Of a stretch of DNA of 64,000 nt, positions 36,940-45,868 are shown piece after piece (positions within the stretch are counted from its first letter, which is position 1; the number at the start of each line of letters is the position of its first letter). Origin of the DNA: Spirosoma sp. (GTDB lineage Bacteria > Bacteroidota > Bacteroidia > Cytophagales > Spirosomataceae); assembly GCF_026391055.1 (NCBI RefSeq), contig NZ_JAPLET010000019.1:372001-436000 (forward strand), read 5' to 3'. Under the pieces are notes generated by a model. That model saw only the letters and a list, made by a program, of their open reading frames with translations. It was not told the origin of the DNA and did no database searches. The position numbers were made by a program, and so were the translations under genes.

Positions 36940-37383
36940 TCAACCCACAAAATTTACCTTTACGTGCGATCCGTCGCAGTAAGGTTTGTTGCTACTCGCA
37001 CCACAGCGGCAAAACGCAGTAACCTTACTTTTCTTAGTTTCCTGCCCGTCGTTACTTTTCACCGTAAGGTTGCCGTATACCAGTAGAGGGCCATTGGGTA
37101 ATGGTTCTACAATACTTTCGGCTTGTATATTTCCGGGTTGCAGGTTCTCTTCGTTTCGGTAATAGCTCAACGCTCTGGAAGGGCAACGATCAACCTGCCC
37201 AATAATTTGTTCGGTACCTGCACCTTCCATCTTGACCCACGGACGCTCTCTGGGGTTAAAAACCTCGCTTAATTGCGTCCAGCAGAGTTTGGAATGAATA
37301 CACACGGCAGGTTTCCAGACAACCGTTATTTCACCGTTCGTATAGGTTTTTGTGATATCAGGAGAAGGGATTGATTCGGCCAT
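36940..37383 (-). CDS. Iron-sulfur protein: divergent 4Fe-4S (Fer4_19) plus CDGSH domain
   Basis: CIHSKLCWTQLSEVFNPRERPWV...CPSRALSYYR and CRCGASSNKPYCDGSHVKVNF. Confidence 0.88.
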   Translation of the reverse strand: MAESIPSPDITKTYTNGEITVVWKPAVCIHSKLCWTQLSEVFNPRERPWVKMEGAGTEQIIGQVDRCPSRALSYYRNEENLQPGNIQAESIVEPLPNGPLLVYGNLTVKSNDGQETKKSKVTAFCRCGASSNKPYCDGSHVKVNFVG

Positions 37384-37444
37384 ATAAATGGGTATTATGG
37401 GCGTAGTAAACAGTTTCGAATAAGCCTTCGATTAATAGGAGTCC

Positions 37445-37858
37445 TTAAGGCTGCTGATGGTTATCTTCAATGAGAATGGTTTCGAAATCAATAGGATTCT
37501 GCAACGTTCGATGAATAGGACAGCGGTCGGCTATTTCGGCAAGTCGGGTTCGCTGCTCGTGGGTGAGGTCACCATTTAAAATAAGTTTCATGGTAAACTG
37601 CGACCGTTGAGCGATTGAATCACTCGTATACTCAACGTGGGCAACAGCCGAGTCGAGTGGCCATCCTTTTCGATCGGCATACATTCGTACGGTCATAACG
37701 GTACAGGAGGCCAGTGAGCCAGCCAGTAACTCACCCGGCCCCATACCCCGGTCCTGACCGCCTACATCTGACGGCTCATCGGCAACAATGACTTGCGAAG
37801 AGGTCGATAGATGCGTTTCGTACGGTGTTCGCTCGATTCGGGCGGTGATCAGCGCCAT
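37445..37858 (-). CDS. OsmC-family protein
   Basis: DRGMGPGELLAGSLASCTVMTVRMYADRKGWPLDSAVAHVEY; RCPIHRTLQNPIDFETIL. Confidence 0.88.
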   Translation of the reverse strand: MALITARIERTPYETHLSTSSQVIVADEPSDVGGQDRGMGPGELLAGSLASCTVMTVRMYADRKGWPLDSAVAHVEYTSDSIAQRSQFTMKLILNGDLTHEQRTRLAEIADRCPIHRTLQNPIDFETILIEDNHQQP

Positions 37859-37974
37859 GTTGTTAAGGTTAATGGTTAGTAAGTGAATGGTTATTCAGGG
37901 CTAATTTACTCATTTACCACTAGGGTTAATAAACTCACCACCCACTAACTTAATACCCATTAATCAATAACTAC

Positions 37975-38613
37975 CTACTGTCCCCACTGCGCCGGATTCT
38001 GCCGCCAGGCCGCCAGCGATTCCATGGCTTCGGCCGGGATATAATCCAGTTCCTGCGCTTCAAGCAGGAGCGCGTCATAATTACTCAGACAGATCAGCGG
38101 TATGTTTTTCGTGGCGAAGTTTTGGTCGGCTACGGGAAAGCCATACGTGAAAATGGCGGCCATACCCAATACTTCCGCACCGGCCGCCTGGAGGGCATTG
38201 ACAACTTTCAGGGAACTGCCACCCGTAGAAATCAAGTCTTCAATAACAACCACGCGCTGACCACTGGTCAGGTGCCCTTCGATCTGCTTCCCCATGCCGT
38301 GCGACTTAGGCTCGGGCCGAACGTAACAATATGGTATACCTAATACATCGGCCACTAATGCGCCCTGCGGAATACCCGCCGTGGCAACACCTGCGATGAC
38401 TTCGACCGACGGAAAACGCTTTCGGATGGCATCGGCTAACTCATTTTTTATGTATGTACGTACTTCAGGATACGCCAGCGTAACCCGGTTGTCGCAATAA
38501 ATGGGAGATTTCCAGCCTGAGCTCCAGGTGAAGGGTTCGTTTGGCTTAAGCCGGACAGCCTGTACGGCGAGCAGATGCCGCGCTACAGTTCTTTGAATGG
38601 ACGATTGACTCAC
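37975..38613 (-). CDS. pyrE: Orotate phosphoribosyltransferase
   Basis: VEVIAGVATAGIPQGALVADVLGIPYCYVRPEPKSHGMGKQIEGHLTSGQRVVVIEDLISTGGSSLKVV. Confidence 0.94.
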   Translation of the reverse strand: MSQSSIQRTVARHLLAVQAVRLKPNEPFTWSSGWKSPIYCDNRVTLAYPEVRTYIKNELADAIRKRFPSVEVIAGVATAGIPQGALVADVLGIPYCYVRPEPKSHGMGKQIEGHLTSGQRVVVIEDLISTGGSSLKVVNALQAAGAEVLGMAAIFTYGFPVADQNFATKNIPLICLSNYDALLLEAQELDYIPAEAMESLAAWRQNPAQWGQ

Positions 38614-38647
38614 GAGTTAACAGTAAATAATAAAAAGCAATGGTGGA

Positions 38648-39931
38648 CTACTCTTTGTTCAGATGGACTTTTACCGTGTCGATTCGAGTACCGTCCATCG
38701 AAATAATAGTAAAGGTAAAGGGCGAAAATTCAATAACCTCGCCAACTTGAGGAACGTCTTCGTGGGTAGCCAGAATTAAGCCGCCGAGGGTATCGTATTG
38801 AGGAGATTCTGGAATAGTCCAGTCGTAGGTCTTGTTCAGATCTTCAATTTCATGGCGTGCACTCAACAGCCAGTTCGTTTCATCGAGTTGTTGTTCGACC
38901 CAGTCTTCGTTGGTATCGTATTCATCCTGGATCTCACCGAAGATCTGTTCAACCATATCTTCCACACTAACAATACCGGCCGTACCCCCAAATTCATCGA
39001 CAACCAAAGCCAGACTCTTACGCTCCGACAAAAAGCGCAAAAGTAAATCCTGGGCAGGCATGGTTTCTGGCACAACAATAATGGGCGTTATAATTTCTTC
39101 GACAGTAGCGGGCTTCTTAAATAAAGCCAGCGCGTGGCAATAGCCAATTACATCGTCTATAGTATCGCGGTAAACAACAATTTTTGAGTGACCGCTACCC
39201 TGAAACGCTTGTCGAAGCTCTTCAACGGTATCATCTACAGCAACGGCTGTAATCTCGGTGCGGGGTACCAAACAATCACGTACACGCACGTCCCGAAATT
39301 CGATGGCGTTATTAAAAATCTGGGTATCGACCTCTACTTCCTTCTCAGTGTCTGTTTTCTGGTTAAGCTGCTGAAGGTAATGGTTAAGGTCTGTCAAGCC
39401 GAAAACGGGCCGGATTTCCGGATTTTTTTTTCGCAGTATATACCGGATAAAGAAGCGAGCCGTGCCAACTAATACCCGAACAACGGGCGCAATGGTTTTA
39501 TAAATAACCCAAAGGGGCACGGCCAGCGCTTCCAGAAAGCGGTCGGGATGAATAAGCGCCAGACTTTTGGGAATATAATCGGCCAGGGGTAGGAAAATAA
39601 GTGTTAGGATCAGCGTTTCAATGCCAATGACGACTGACTCATGGGCGGTCCAACTGGCGGGCAGGAGGGTAGTCAGCAGCGGGTTGAGAACGGTTACGCC
39701 CAGAACGGTGTAGAGAACCAGAAAAAGCGTATTACCGGTTAGGGTTGTACCGACAAAGAGAATCGGGTTTTTCAGAAAACCGGATACAAGCTTCTCACTG
39801 AGTGGCCCCTGCTTGCTATGCAGCTCAAAATATAAACGGTTGACCGATACATAGGCCATTTCGACAGCCGAGAAAAAACCCGCCAGCACTAGGGCAAGAA
39901 AGGCACCAAATAAAAGAGCGTAGGGTTCCAT
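38648..39931 (-). CDS. Hemolysin-family CNNM/CBS/CorC-HlyC transporter-like protein (possibly GldE-like)
   Basis: N-terminal TM region FSAVEMAYVSVNRLYFELHSKQGP, CBS region VRDCLVPRTEITAV, SLALVVDEFGGTAGIVSVEDMVEQIFGEIQDEYD. Confidence 0.88.
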   Translation of the reverse strand: MEPYALLFGAFLALVLAGFFSAVEMAYVSVNRLYFELHSKQGPLSEKLVSGFLKNPILFVGTTLTGNTLFLVLYTVLGVTVLNPLLTTLLPASWTAHESVVIGIETLILTLIFLPLADYIPKSLALIHPDRFLEALAVPLWVIYKTIAPVVRVLVGTARFFIRYILRKKNPEIRPVFGLTDLNHYLQQLNQKTDTEKEVEVDTQIFNNAIEFRDVRVRDCLVPRTEITAVAVDDTVEELRQAFQGSGHSKIVVYRDTIDDVIGYCHALALFKKPATVEEIITPIIVVPETMPAQDLLLRFLSERKSLALVVDEFGGTAGIVSVEDMVEQIFGEIQDEYDTNEDWVEQQLDETNWLLSARHEIEDLNKTYDWTIPESPQYDTLGGLILATHEDVPQVGEVIEFSPFTFTIISMDGTRIDTVKVHLNKE

Positions 39932-39940
39932 TGTTTACTA

Positions 39941-40037
39941 ATGACCGGGTCGCCGGTGCGATGATAAATGACAAATGGTGAGTAGTATGCCTGAGCAAAA
40001 CATTCACCATTTACCATCGGACCGGCGACCCGGTCAT
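39941..40037. repeat. Intergenic inverted repeat
   Basis: atgaccgggtcgccggtgcgatgataaatg... / ...catttaccatcggaccggcgacccggtcat, near-perfect arms; right arm reaches the stop codon of the neighbouring ORF. Confidence 0.7.
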
Positions 40038-40264
40038 CATTTCTTTTTCTTCTTTCGGTCTTCAACCATTTGCTTGATGGTTGGGGAGACCACTTTTTCC
40101 CGTTCGAGCCGTTTGGTACGAACGTATTGAAAAGCCAGCAAAAAGCCAAGAAACAGCATCAATAGCCAATAACTGTCGCCAAAGCTGGTTCGTTGGTATT
40201 CGGCAATCCAGATAACCAGAAAGCCAGCAGCAACAGCTAAAAGGAGTATTTCTGAAAGTTTCAT
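40037..40264 (-). CDS. Small predicted membrane protein in the ccm cluster
   Basis: 75 aa, two hydrophobic segments, basic C-terminus; stop abuts the ccmF side, coding-consistent spacing. Confidence 0.6.
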   Translation of the reverse strand: MKLSEILLLAVAAGFLVIWIAEYQRTSFGDSYWLLMLFLGFLLAFQYVRTKRLEREKVVSPTIKQMVEDRKKKKK

Positions 40265-40266
40265 CT

Positions 40267-42933
40267 TTACAAAGCACCCTGTTTACTTTTCATCTTGCTG
40301 AACTCCCGATACCGGCGAACGGTAGCGATCAGGAAGCCAAGCACGACCACGAGCGTACCAATCCATAACAGATTGATCAAAGGTTTCTCCAGGGCTTTCA
40401 TCACGATATAGTCGCGCTGAGTCCGGTTAACCGCAAATGTAAACTTGCCGGTGCGGGGATCGATCTCGTTGAGTTGGATACGAACGCCCAGTTCATCGCT
40501 CATCTCGGCAGGATGGGCTACCATTCGATCTTTAATGACGAAGGCCGGGTTGAGGATGTGCTCGCCATTTTTATCGAGTACGCGAACTCTGGCCCGCACA
40601 GCGGCATCGGATGGGCCAATTTCTACTCCATCGACATCATTGGTACGAGCAACGTCGTCCAGAATAGCCACGTAATCGTTCAGGAAGAATGTGTCTTTGA
40701 TAGCAACGGAATACGTCTCGGTTTTCTCCCACTTATTCTCGGCCGATGGGTCGGGAACAGACGATACGAAGGTGTACATATCGCGGTCTGCCTTGTGCCG
40801 GATATCCGGTGAGGCCAGCAATCCCATCCGCTCGTTTACCTGAGCACGCGGGTAAAGGTTGAAAATCTTGCCATTCGGCTCGCGGTACTCAACTTCATAA
40901 TAGGTGTTTTCCGGATATAAAGCCAGCGTATCACCTTTTTTGTGGTAAAGCTTACCATTCTGCTCAAGGTCGCGCAGAGCAATGCCGTGGAAATCGCCTT
41001 CAATTACTTCAACATCGTTACGGGAGATATAACCGGGCATATCGCGCGCTTCGATTCGCTGGCCACGATAGGTCAGTTGATAAGGCCCCATACGCTCGGG
41101 TTGGTTCAACCAGAGCAGCGTGTTTTCTTTATTCTCTTTGTTATCGTTTTTGGTGAACTCGTCCTGCTTTGAAATCAGCAGTCCCGTATTATTGATAGAA
41201 ATAACTTTCGAGAAACCGGCGGAGTAGAGCACACCAATTAGCATCAGTGCCATACCAATGTGCGCAATCGCCCCACCAGATAACCGGTAATTACCACGAA
41301 TAACACCCAGCAAAATAGTACCGTTGGTCATCAGGGCAAACACCGAAGCAACGAGCAGCGCCATGTATACCGGGTTCTTCATCTCACCAAAGGCAATGAG
41401 GGCGGCACTAACAAGTAAGGTCAGAATACCTGGGGTAATGAGTGCTTCGAATTTCTTGCCCTCGATTTTACGCCACCACATAAACTGGCCAACACCCGTG
41501 ATTAAAGCAATAACCACAAAGAACCAAACCTGGAATTTGTTGTAGTGAGCGATCTGATCGGCGGGTAACGCCAGATTAGAAACTTTCCCGAATGCTTCCA
41601 GAATCTTGTTATAAACCGGGATGGAGGTTGTTGCAATCACCTGAAACGAAGCTAGACAAAGTACGGTAGCCCCAATAAACACCCAGAACTCTTTAGTATA
41701 GACAGAAGCCTCTTCGGCATCCGATGGGATTTGTTTCCATTTACGGGCCGCCAGCAGCACGGACAACGCCACAAAAACCAGCAGATAAATCAGCAACTGA
41801 CCGGAAAGGCCTAGATCCGTAAATGAGTGCACAGAGGCATTGCCCAGAATACCGCTACGGGTCAGGAAGGTAGCGTACAGGATAAGAAGGAATGTGCTTA
41901 TGGTTAGAATGATGGCTGTTTTCAGGCCTGTTGACGAGCGTTTGGCGATTAGCATCGTATGCAGGGCCGCCACCATTACGAGCCAGGGGACATAAACTGC
42001 ATTCTCAACGGGGTCCCAGTTCCAATAGCCACCGAAGTTAAGTGTTTCGTAAGCCCAGTAGCCACCCATCATGATGCCGATACCCAGAATCATAGCACCA
42101 AAGAGCGTCCAGGGCAGGGCCGGGCGAATCCATTCGAGCGGTTGATTGCGCCAAAGGCCGGCGATGCAATAAGCAAAAGGCACCAGCGTAAGGGCAAAAC
42201 CCAGAAAGAGTGTAGGCGGGTGAATGACCATCCAGTAGTTCTGAAGCAGCGGATTCAAGCCTTTACCATCCTTAGGAATAAAGTTAGGATCGGCTGCGAA
42301 AATGGGCGCTTCCGGCATCGCTTCGCTCAACAGCAGAAAGGGCGAAGAGCCAATCTTGAACGTATCACCGAAAACGACGCCTAGAATCATTGACGCCAGA
42401 AACGCCTGTACCAGCGCAAAAATAGCCATCATGGGCGCTTCCCAACGGGTACCCGCTTTCTGGATCAATACAGCCCCTAATACAGCATTCCAGAACAGCC
42501 AAAGCAGGAACGAGCCTTCCTGACTCTCCCAGAAGCACGCAATCATGTATTGCACCGGCAACGCCCGTGAGGAGTGACTCCAGGCGTAATGGTACTCAAA
42601 GTAGTGGTTGAAAATAATGTAAAAGAGCGAAGCGGCTACACCAACCACGGCAAGGCCGTGCAGGTAAAAAGCCCAGCGCGCCAGTGTTCGCCAGTCATCT
42701 CGGGCCGGTGGTGTACTAGCCTTGGCAACTGACTTAGCCGAGTGCCGCGTCTTTTTGTTGCCAAAACTCGCTTCGCCGGCATACGCAAGCTGAGGCTCTT
42801 CAACGGGTTCCGCCTGTAGGGAACGGCCCCAGCCGAGCGCCGAAATAAAATACGCTGCCGTTGCTACGAGGGCCGTAACGAACGAGAGAATAACAAAAAA
42901 GTGGCCGAGTTGCCCGACTGTGGTATGTATCAT
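40267..42933 (-). CDS. ccmF: Cytochrome c maturation/heme lyase protein CcmF-type (CcsA domain)
   Basis: Multi-TM; heme-binding WGGYWNWDPVENAVYVPWLV-type motif (read as MMGGYWAYETLNFGGYWNWDPVENAVYVPWLVMVAALH). Confidence 0.92.
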   Translation of the reverse strand: MIHTTVGQLGHFFVILSFVTALVATAAYFISALGWGRSLQAEPVEEPQLAYAGEASFGNKKTRHSAKSVAKASTPPARDDWRTLARWAFYLHGLAVVGVAASLFYIIFNHYFEYHYAWSHSSRALPVQYMIACFWESQEGSFLLWLFWNAVLGAVLIQKAGTRWEAPMMAIFALVQAFLASMILGVVFGDTFKIGSSPFLLLSEAMPEAPIFAADPNFIPKDGKGLNPLLQNYWMVIHPPTLFLGFALTLVPFAYCIAGLWRNQPLEWIRPALPWTLFGAMILGIGIMMGGYWAYETLNFGGYWNWDPVENAVYVPWLVMVAALHTMLIAKRSSTGLKTAIILTISTFLLILYATFLTRSGILGNASVHSFTDLGLSGQLLIYLLVFVALSVLLAARKWKQIPSDAEEASVYTKEFWVFIGATVLCLASFQVIATTSIPVYNKILEAFGKVSNLALPADQIAHYNKFQVWFFVVIALITGVGQFMWWRKIEGKKFEALITPGILTLLVSAALIAFGEMKNPVYMALLVASVFALMTNGTILLGVIRGNYRLSGGAIAHIGMALMLIGVLYSAGFSKVISINNTGLLISKQDEFTKNDNKENKENTLLWLNQPERMGPYQLTYRGQRIEARDMPGYISRNDVEVIEGDFHGIALRDLEQNGKLYHKKGDTLALYPENTYYEVEYREPNGKIFNLYPRAQVNERMGLLASPDIRHKADRDMYTFVSSVPDPSAENKWEKTETYSVAIKDTFFLNDYVAILDDVARTNDVDGVEIGPSDAAVRARVRVLDKNGEHILNPAFVIKDRMVAHPAEMSDELGVRIQLNEIDPRTGKFTFAVNRTQRDYIVMKALEKPLINLLWIGTLVVVLGFLIATVRRYREFSKMKSKQGAL

Positions 42934-43196
42934 AATCGCTTAATGAGTTGATTGTACGCTGCGTGGGAGCCTATCCAAAATCAGTAAACTTCCTCTTCGC
43001 GTATAGCTAACGCACGGAAATGATCGCCTACACGTGCTGACCATAAGTTCTCTTTTCCGCTAATCTCTTTGAAATGCAACGATGGATGCGATGGATCGAT
43101 CTTAAGGAGGTCAAAATTCTTATCTGCCAATTCCTAAATGGCTTCAGGCAAATCGCCATAATGTTTCCAAAACTTTGACGTAGTGTGGTGATTCAT
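42930..43196 (-). pseudogene. RelE/ParE-like toxin pseudogene with two in-frame nonsense codons
   Basis: Manual translation from ATG at 43196: MNHHTTSKFWKHYGDLPEAI*ELADKNFDLLKIDPSHPSLHFKEISGKENLWSARVGDHFRALAIREEEVY*FWIGSHAAYNQLIKRL*. Otherwise coherent 88-residue frame; TAG and TGA interrupt it. Confidence 0.82.
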
Positions 43197-43390
43197 AAAG
43201 GTTTCGTTCTACCCTTACGAATATCCTCTCTAGCTTCGTTGAGCAAATCATCGAGCCGTCCTGCTCCAGCGTCTTCTTTTATCTGCTTGTCCCACTGCTC
43301 ATGAAAGAAGTCAAAAAGGGGTGTTACCAGTCCATCTAATTCGTTAACCGGTAATTCTTTTGCTGCTCTCACTATTTCCTGTACGCTCAT
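43193..43390 (-). CDS. Small antitoxin-like protein paired with the toxin pseudogene
   Basis: 65 aa: MSVQEIVRAAKELPVNELDGLVTPLFDFFHEQWDKQIKEDAGAGRLDDLLNEAREDIRKGRTKPL; ATGA overlaps with ccmE upstream and the toxin frame downstream. Confidence 0.72.
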   Translation of the reverse strand: MSVQEIVRAAKELPVNELDGLVTPLFDFFHEQWDKQIKEDAGAGRLDDLLNEAREDIRKGRTKPL

Positions 43391-43827
43391 AATTGTGCCG
43401 TTTTGGCTTCGTGCTCCGTTGTTTCCAGCTTGCCGTCCTGGTATTTAGAAGGACATTTCAGCAAAATCTTGTTGCACTGAAAATGATCACCCTGCATGGC
43501 GCCGATGATTACAATCTGTTCCGACCGCTCGAAATCCTGGGGCTTGGGGCTGTTGAAGACTACTTTCTGCGCCCGGTTCTCGTTGTCGATCAGCGTAAAC
43601 TCAAAGTGGTTTGGGTCGATTGCGGGGTTGTACAGCATATCCGTTATGCGACCCTGGGCATCTTTCTGAACTTTGCCAACAACGTGAATCATCTTGTCGT
43701 CGCCTTCCTTCTTCATCTGCTCGGCTTTGGTGAAGGTCGTGTAAACGCTGGCATCGCCCGCTGTGCTCGCAATGACACCGATGGCTACTGCAATGATGAT
43801 GATACCGATTATGTGAGAGATTTTCAT
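43387..43827 (-). CDS. ccmE: Cytochrome c-type biogenesis heme chaperone CcmE
   Basis: KISHIIGIIIIAVAIGVIAST; MIHVVGKVQKDAQGRITDMLYNPAIDPNHFEFTLIDNENRAQKVVFNSPKPQDFERSEQIVIIGAM. Confidence 0.85.
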   Translation of the reverse strand: MKISHIIGIIIIAVAIGVIASTAGDASVYTTFTKAEQMKKEGDDKMIHVVGKVQKDAQGRITDMLYNPAIDPNHFEFTLIDNENRAQKVVFNSPKPQDFERSEQIVIIGAMQGDHFQCNKILLKCPSKYQDGKLETTEHEAKTAQL

Positions 43828-43882
43828 TTTGGTTAATTGGTTAACGGGTGGTATGCTTTCGGGCATTCAACCACACAACGAA

Positions 43883-44137
43883 CTATAGACTAAATTGCTT
43901 CTTTTTATCTTTTACTTCGTCTTCCAACTTGGCAATCTGACGGTCGAGCCGCACCAGGTAAACAATAATACCCGTGAATACAGCTGCGATGACGGCGACC
44001 ACGACCCAGATTTTGCCATCAGCCCGTAGTTTATCGGCCATTTCTACGCCGTTGGTAACGGGTTGCTGGGCCAATAAATGCTGGCTAAACAGAAGCAAAG
44101 TCGCTAAAAGACAAATGAAGCGGGAGGGCAGACGCAT
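43883..44137 (-). CDS. Small membrane protein, CcmD-like
   Basis: KIWVVVAVIAAVFTGIIVYLVRLDRQIAKLEDEVKDKKKQFSL; between ccmC and ccmE. Confidence 0.65.
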   Translation of the reverse strand: MRLPSRFICLLATLLLFSQHLLAQQPVTNGVEMADKLRADGKIWVVVAVIAAVFTGIIVYLVRLDRQIAKLEDEVKDKKKQFSL

Positions 44138-44203
44138 TGTTGTACGGGTTGTTGAAAAATAACGCAAAAATAAGGGTAATCATTCCGAAAATGATGCATG
44201 ACT

Positions 44204-44863
44204 TTAGTCATCCAGCGCCACTTTCAGCCGTCTGAATCGAACACGCAGTTCAGTAATCCAGACACCCAGCAGGATAAACCCGATAATAGCCGGATAAAAG
44301 ACCATCCGCATTCGGTTGTCCATGTCATATTTACCGAAAGCCGGATTGCCACCGTTGCCGGGGTGCAGGGAGTCGGTCAGGCGAGGGATAATGAAAATGA
44401 GCGGTATAAAGACCGCAAAGGCAAAGATGTTGTAAACGGCCGATATGCGTCCCCGTCGCTGTTCATCATCGAACGAACCCCGTAGCACCAGATAAGCCAT
44501 ATACATCAGCATACCAATGGCAACGCTGTTCAGTTTGGGGTCGTTTGGCCAGGGTTCGCCCCAGGTAAAATTAGCCCATATAGACCCTGTCAGGCAGCCC
44601 AGCAGCCCGAATAGTATCGCCGTATTCGCAAATTCAACGGCAACCAAGTCATCGCCGAGTCGGCCGTTGCGGAGATACCGGATCGAGTAAATGGCTGAGG
44701 TTAGCAGCAGGGCAATCATGCTGAACCAAAGGGGAACGTGGAAATACACGTTTCGGATGCTTTCGTTCAATATAGGCTGGCGCGGTACTACACCCAGCAA
44801 CCCCCGAAAAATGACGTACGTAAGGATGATGACCCCTAGGGCCTTCCACCAATTCTTTTTCAT
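44204..44863 (-). CDS. ccmC: Cytochrome c assembly/heme transport protein CcmC
   Basis: Multi-TM; YFHVPLWFSMIALL; GCLTGSIWANFTWGEPWPNDPKLNSVAIGMLMYMAYLVLR. Confidence 0.88.
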   Translation of the reverse strand: MKKNWWKALGVIILTYVIFRGLLGVVPRQPILNESIRNVYFHVPLWFSMIALLLTSAIYSIRYLRNGRLGDDLVAVEFANTAILFGLLGCLTGSIWANFTWGEPWPNDPKLNSVAIGMLMYMAYLVLRGSFDDEQRRGRISAVYNIFAFAVFIPLIFIIPRLTDSLHPGNGGNPAFGKYDMDNRMRMVFYPAIIGFILLGVWITELRVRFRRLKVALDD

Positions 44864-44872
44864 ATAAGTAGC

Positions 44873-44937
44873 GCGGGCGAAACCCGCTTATCTAATCTAA
44901 CAGCGCGGGTTACCCCGCAACGGCGGACCGCCCGCCA
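44873..44937. repeat. Cluster of three short GC-rich hairpins between ccmC and ccmB
   Basis: gcgggcgaaacccgc, gcgggttaccccgc, ggcggaccgcc in succession. Confidence 0.6.
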
Positions 44938-44940
44938 AAC

Positions 44941-45615
44941 TCAACTCCGCCATAAAAATGGAAACAGCAACCAGGAAAGTGTCAAAACAATGGCATCAAT
45001 GGCCAGTACGGTGCCGATCTCGCTCCAGCTTACACTTCTGTCCAGCCCATCGAGCGCATTTTTCGATACCTTAAGCAGCATCAGCAGGAGTGGCAGGATA
45101 ACCGGGAAGCTTAGTACAGCCATTAATGTAGCCGGGTTTTCGGCTTTGCTGGCAATGCCTGATACAAGGGTCAAGGACGAAGCAAAGCCAATGGCACCTA
45201 GTACAAGCGTCAGCAGGTAAAGCGGCACATCGTTGACCGGATTTCCTAATACGAATGCATACACACTAAAACCCAGAAAGGCCAATACCAGCATTAAAGC
45301 GGTATTATAGAGGATTTTCGAGAGTATAATCTGTTGCGGACTGGCGAGTGTATAATAATACAACTGGCGTCCGGCCCTTTCCTGCACAAAACTCTTGGCA
45401 ATGGCATTGATGGCCGTGAATAGCAGAATAATCCAGAATAAGGTATTCCAGACAATGGGCGTTAGCTGACCACGTCGTGCGTTAAAGCTCAGGTAACAAA
45501 CAAACACGGCCCCCACCATGTATAGCAACATGCCATTGAGCGCATACCGTTGCCGCCACTCCAGCAGAAACTCCTTCCGCATTAGTGCACTCAGCTGCCG
45601 TACCGATTCTGCCAT
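44941..45615 (-). CDS. ccmB: Heme exporter membrane subunit CcmB
   Basis: RKEFLLEWRQRYALNGMLLYMVGAVFVCYLSF; LASPQQIILSKILYNTALMLVLAFLGF; first of the ccm cluster. Confidence 0.85.
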   Translation of the reverse strand: MAESVRQLSALMRKEFLLEWRQRYALNGMLLYMVGAVFVCYLSFNARRGQLTPIVWNTLFWIILLFTAINAIAKSFVQERAGRQLYYYTLASPQQIILSKILYNTALMLVLAFLGFSVYAFVLGNPVNDVPLYLLTLVLGAIGFASSLTLVSGIASKAENPATLMAVLSFPVILPLLLMLLKVSKNALDGLDRSVSWSEIGTVLAIDAIVLTLSWLLFPFLWRS

Positions 45616-45868
45616 ACTTTGTCTATTAATGCGGCAAATTTACGGCGCAATGCTGATGCGAAAAAGAAATAGTTTGTGCATCTGCATCCGGACGTTTTCT
45701 GTCATCGCCGATCGGACAAGCTTATGGGATGATAATGACCAATTAATCAACTGAAAAGCTGGTTGTGTGAACGAAGCGCTTGCTTTTAGCCTTAATAAAG
45801 CAAAGTCGCAGGTTGGCGGATTTTAACCCGAACACCCTTGTGTTAGTAAAGAGAGGAGTACGTTGTCA

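Noticed and set aside
37862-37970. Possible degenerate inverted repeat between OsmC and pyrE (ttaatggttagtaagtgaatgg ... cccactaacttaatacccattaa)
   Set aside because: Pairing needs several gaps in AT-rich sequence; too weak to call by eye.
42930-43196. Stop-codon readthrough or recoding (selenocysteine/pyrrolysine) in the toxin frame
   Set aside because: Two different stops (TAG and TGA) at positions where ordinary Q and W fit the family, with no recoding element seen; nonsense mutation is simpler.
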